A DNA stretch of 64,000 nt, from contig KE159629.1 in the NCBI GenBank assembly GCA_000403335.2, forward strand, positions 594,980-658,979, in the 5' to 3' direction. Position numbers and translations under genes: made by a program. Of the stretch, positions 62,881 to 64,000 are shown piece after piece (position 1 is the stretch's first letter; every line of letters begins with the position of its first letter). Under the pieces are notes generated by a model, which had not been told where the DNA came from, did not search any database, and saw only the letters and a program-made list of their open reading frames with translations. The DNA comes from Lachnospiraceae bacterium MD335. Its GTDB lineage: Bacteria > Bacillota > Clostridia > Lachnospirales > Lachnospiraceae.

Positions 62881-64000
62881 CTACATCAGCGGTGCCACCG
62901 CCTTCATCAACTTCCCCGTAAGTTTCACACGCCACTTCTCATGTTGCACGGTGTACATCGTAACCTCTTTGCACTTTGCGAGCGTTTCCTGAAAATCAGC
63001 CTCGATCGCCAAAATACAGTCTGCCTGATACAAATACGTCGCACACTCAAAATGATGATACAGACTGCGGTAGTCCAAATTTATCGTCCCCACAACCGCC
63101 TCATCGTTGTCGCTCACAAACACCTTCGCATGCACAAAGCCCGGCGTATACTCGTAAATCTTCACCCCCGACGACAGCAGCGACGCATAATGTGTCTTTG
63201 CCAGCGCATACGGCACTGCCTTATCGGGAATCCCCGGCAGAATCAAAACAACATCCACGCCCCGCTCCGCCGCAAACTTTAACGCCGTCTCCATTTCCCC
63301 ATCCAAAATCAGATACGGCGTCATGATATGTACATACGACAGCGAACGGTTCAAAATATCCATATACACCCGCTCACCCAGTTTATCATCATCAAGCGGA
63401 CAGTCCCCATACGGAACGACAAATCCCTTAGCCTCCTCGACCGGAAACGACGGATACGCAAGAAACCGCGACGACTCATCCTTTGCTTCGTCAACATGCC
63501 ACATCTGCAAAAACATCAAGGTAAAGCTTTTTACCGCCTCACCCTTTATCATCACGGCAGTATCCTTCCAATGCCCGAACTTTTTCTTCTGATTAATATA
63601 CTCATCTGCAAGATTCACGCCGCCGTTAAACGCCGTATGCCCGTCAATCACCAAAATTTTCCTGTGGTCGCGGTAATTATAATGCGTGGAAACAAACGGC
63701 GACACCGGCGCAAACATCTTACACCGAATACCAAGCGCCCTAAGACGCTTCGGATAATCGTGCGGCAACAGTGCAAACTCACACGCGCCGTCATACATCA
63801 CGCGCACGTCCACGCCTTCTTTTGCCTTCCTTGCAAGGATTTCAAGGATCTTTCCCCACATCGTGCCCTCATCCACAATAAAGTATTCCATAAAAATAAA
63901 ATGCTGCGCCGCCTCAAGCTGTTTCAGCATTTGGGCAAACTTATCCTCCCCCAGCGGAAAATAAGTAACCGCCGTGTTTTCAAATACCGGATGACAGCCG
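62881..64000 (-). CDS. cls: Cardiolipin synthase, 5' end outside window
   Basis: At least 373 residues. The frame is open to the right edge and the upstream part reads GCHPVFENTAVTYFPLGEDK, typical cardiolipin synthase sequence, so the internal ATG at 63930 is not the start. Two phospholipase D motifs are intact: HRKILVIDG with GGVNLADEYIN, and HAKVFVSDN with VGTINLDYRSLYHHFE. It joins two phosphatidylglycerols to give cardiolipin in the membrane. The N-terminal membrane helices lie outside the window. Confidence 0.95.
   Translation of the reverse strand, partial: GCHPVFENTAVTYFPLGEDKFAQMLKQLEAAQHFIFMEYFIVDEGTMWGKILEILARKAKEGVDVRVMYDGACEFALLPHDYPKRLRALGIRCKMFAPVSPFVSTHYNYRDHRKILVIDGHTAFNGGVNLADEYINQKKKFGHWKDTAVMIKGEAVKSFTLMFLQMWHVDEAKDESSRFLAYPSFPVEEAKGFVVPYGDCPLDDDKLGERVYMDILNRSLSYVHIMTPYLILDGEMETALKFAAERGVDVVLILPGIPDKAVPYALAKTHYASLLSSGVKIYEYTPGFVHAKVFVSDNDEAVVGTINLDYRSLYHHFECATYLYQADCILAIEADFQETLAKCKEVTMYTVQHEKWRVKLTGKLMKAVAPLM

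Overview
The window looks like a chromosomal segment of an anaerobic Firmicute of the class Clostridia, most likely Lachnospiraceae. The evidence is the six-gene Rnf operon (rnfC-D-G-E-A-B) with a nearby apbE, a biotin-dependent Na+-pumping decarboxylase cluster, the cmk-ispH-rpsA neighbourhood, single-chain glycyl-tRNA synthetase, scpA/scpB, DacF-type carboxypeptidases and strong AGGAGG-type ribosome binding sites. Almost all genes lie on the minus strand. The plus-strand genes are apbE, a predicted exonuclease and a very large CoA-dehydratase activase-like gene. There is no prophage, IS element, CRISPR array or rRNA operon. One tRNA-Leu(AAG) is present.

Layout. 1-3.6 kb: a huge secreted RHS/YD-repeat protein gene (minus, running off the left edge) with an in-frame stop at codon 128. 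Upstream lie its promoter, a 12-codon leader ORF and a 142-bp palindromic element with 17-bp terminal inverted repeats. 4.2-10 kb: a fused amidase/polysaccharide deacetylase, then an operon made of an FG-GAP-like exported protein, an OmpR-type regulator, a histidine kinase and a basic-tailed membrane protein. 10.2-16.8 kb: apbE (plus) converging on a stump of tatD, then rnfB-A-E-G-D-C. ApbE would supply the covalent FMN of RnfG and RnfD. 17-25 kb: predicted exonuclease, cheR, rpsA-ispH-cmk, an HI0933-type flavoprotein, and RpiR and TetR regulators. 25-30.7 kb: carboxyltransferase / OadG-like lipoprotein fusion / biotin carrier / beta pump subunit / OadA-type carboxyltransferase. 30.9-37.3 kb: two D-Ala-D-Ala carboxypeptidases, udk, scpA-scpB, a metallophosphoesterase, a CmpB-like membrane protein and rpsU. 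37.5-43.3 kb: alaS behind a three-gene ABC importer. 43.4-52.6 kb: glyQS, a lipoprotein, recO, a YqzL-like small ORF, era, an M16 metallopeptidase, a small unknown, a truncated sigma-70-like protein and a rhomboid-like membrane protein. 53-57.3 kb: the 1444-residue activase. 57.4-64 kb: 5'-nucleotidase, asnS, a coiled-coil protein, a hemerythrin-response regulator fusion, tRNA-Leu and a partial cardiolipin synthase.

Rnf and the decarboxylase are both ion-translocating energy converters, so the window carries two membrane gradient modules of an anaerobic metabolism. The least explained material is of two kinds. One is a set of nested-palindrome intergenic elements, two of which share a 68-bp sequence that carries the downstream ribosome binding site and one of which has recoded the end of rnfE. 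The other is a sigma-like protein that lacks the promoter-recognition regions and lies next to a rhomboid-like protein without an obvious catalytic motif.
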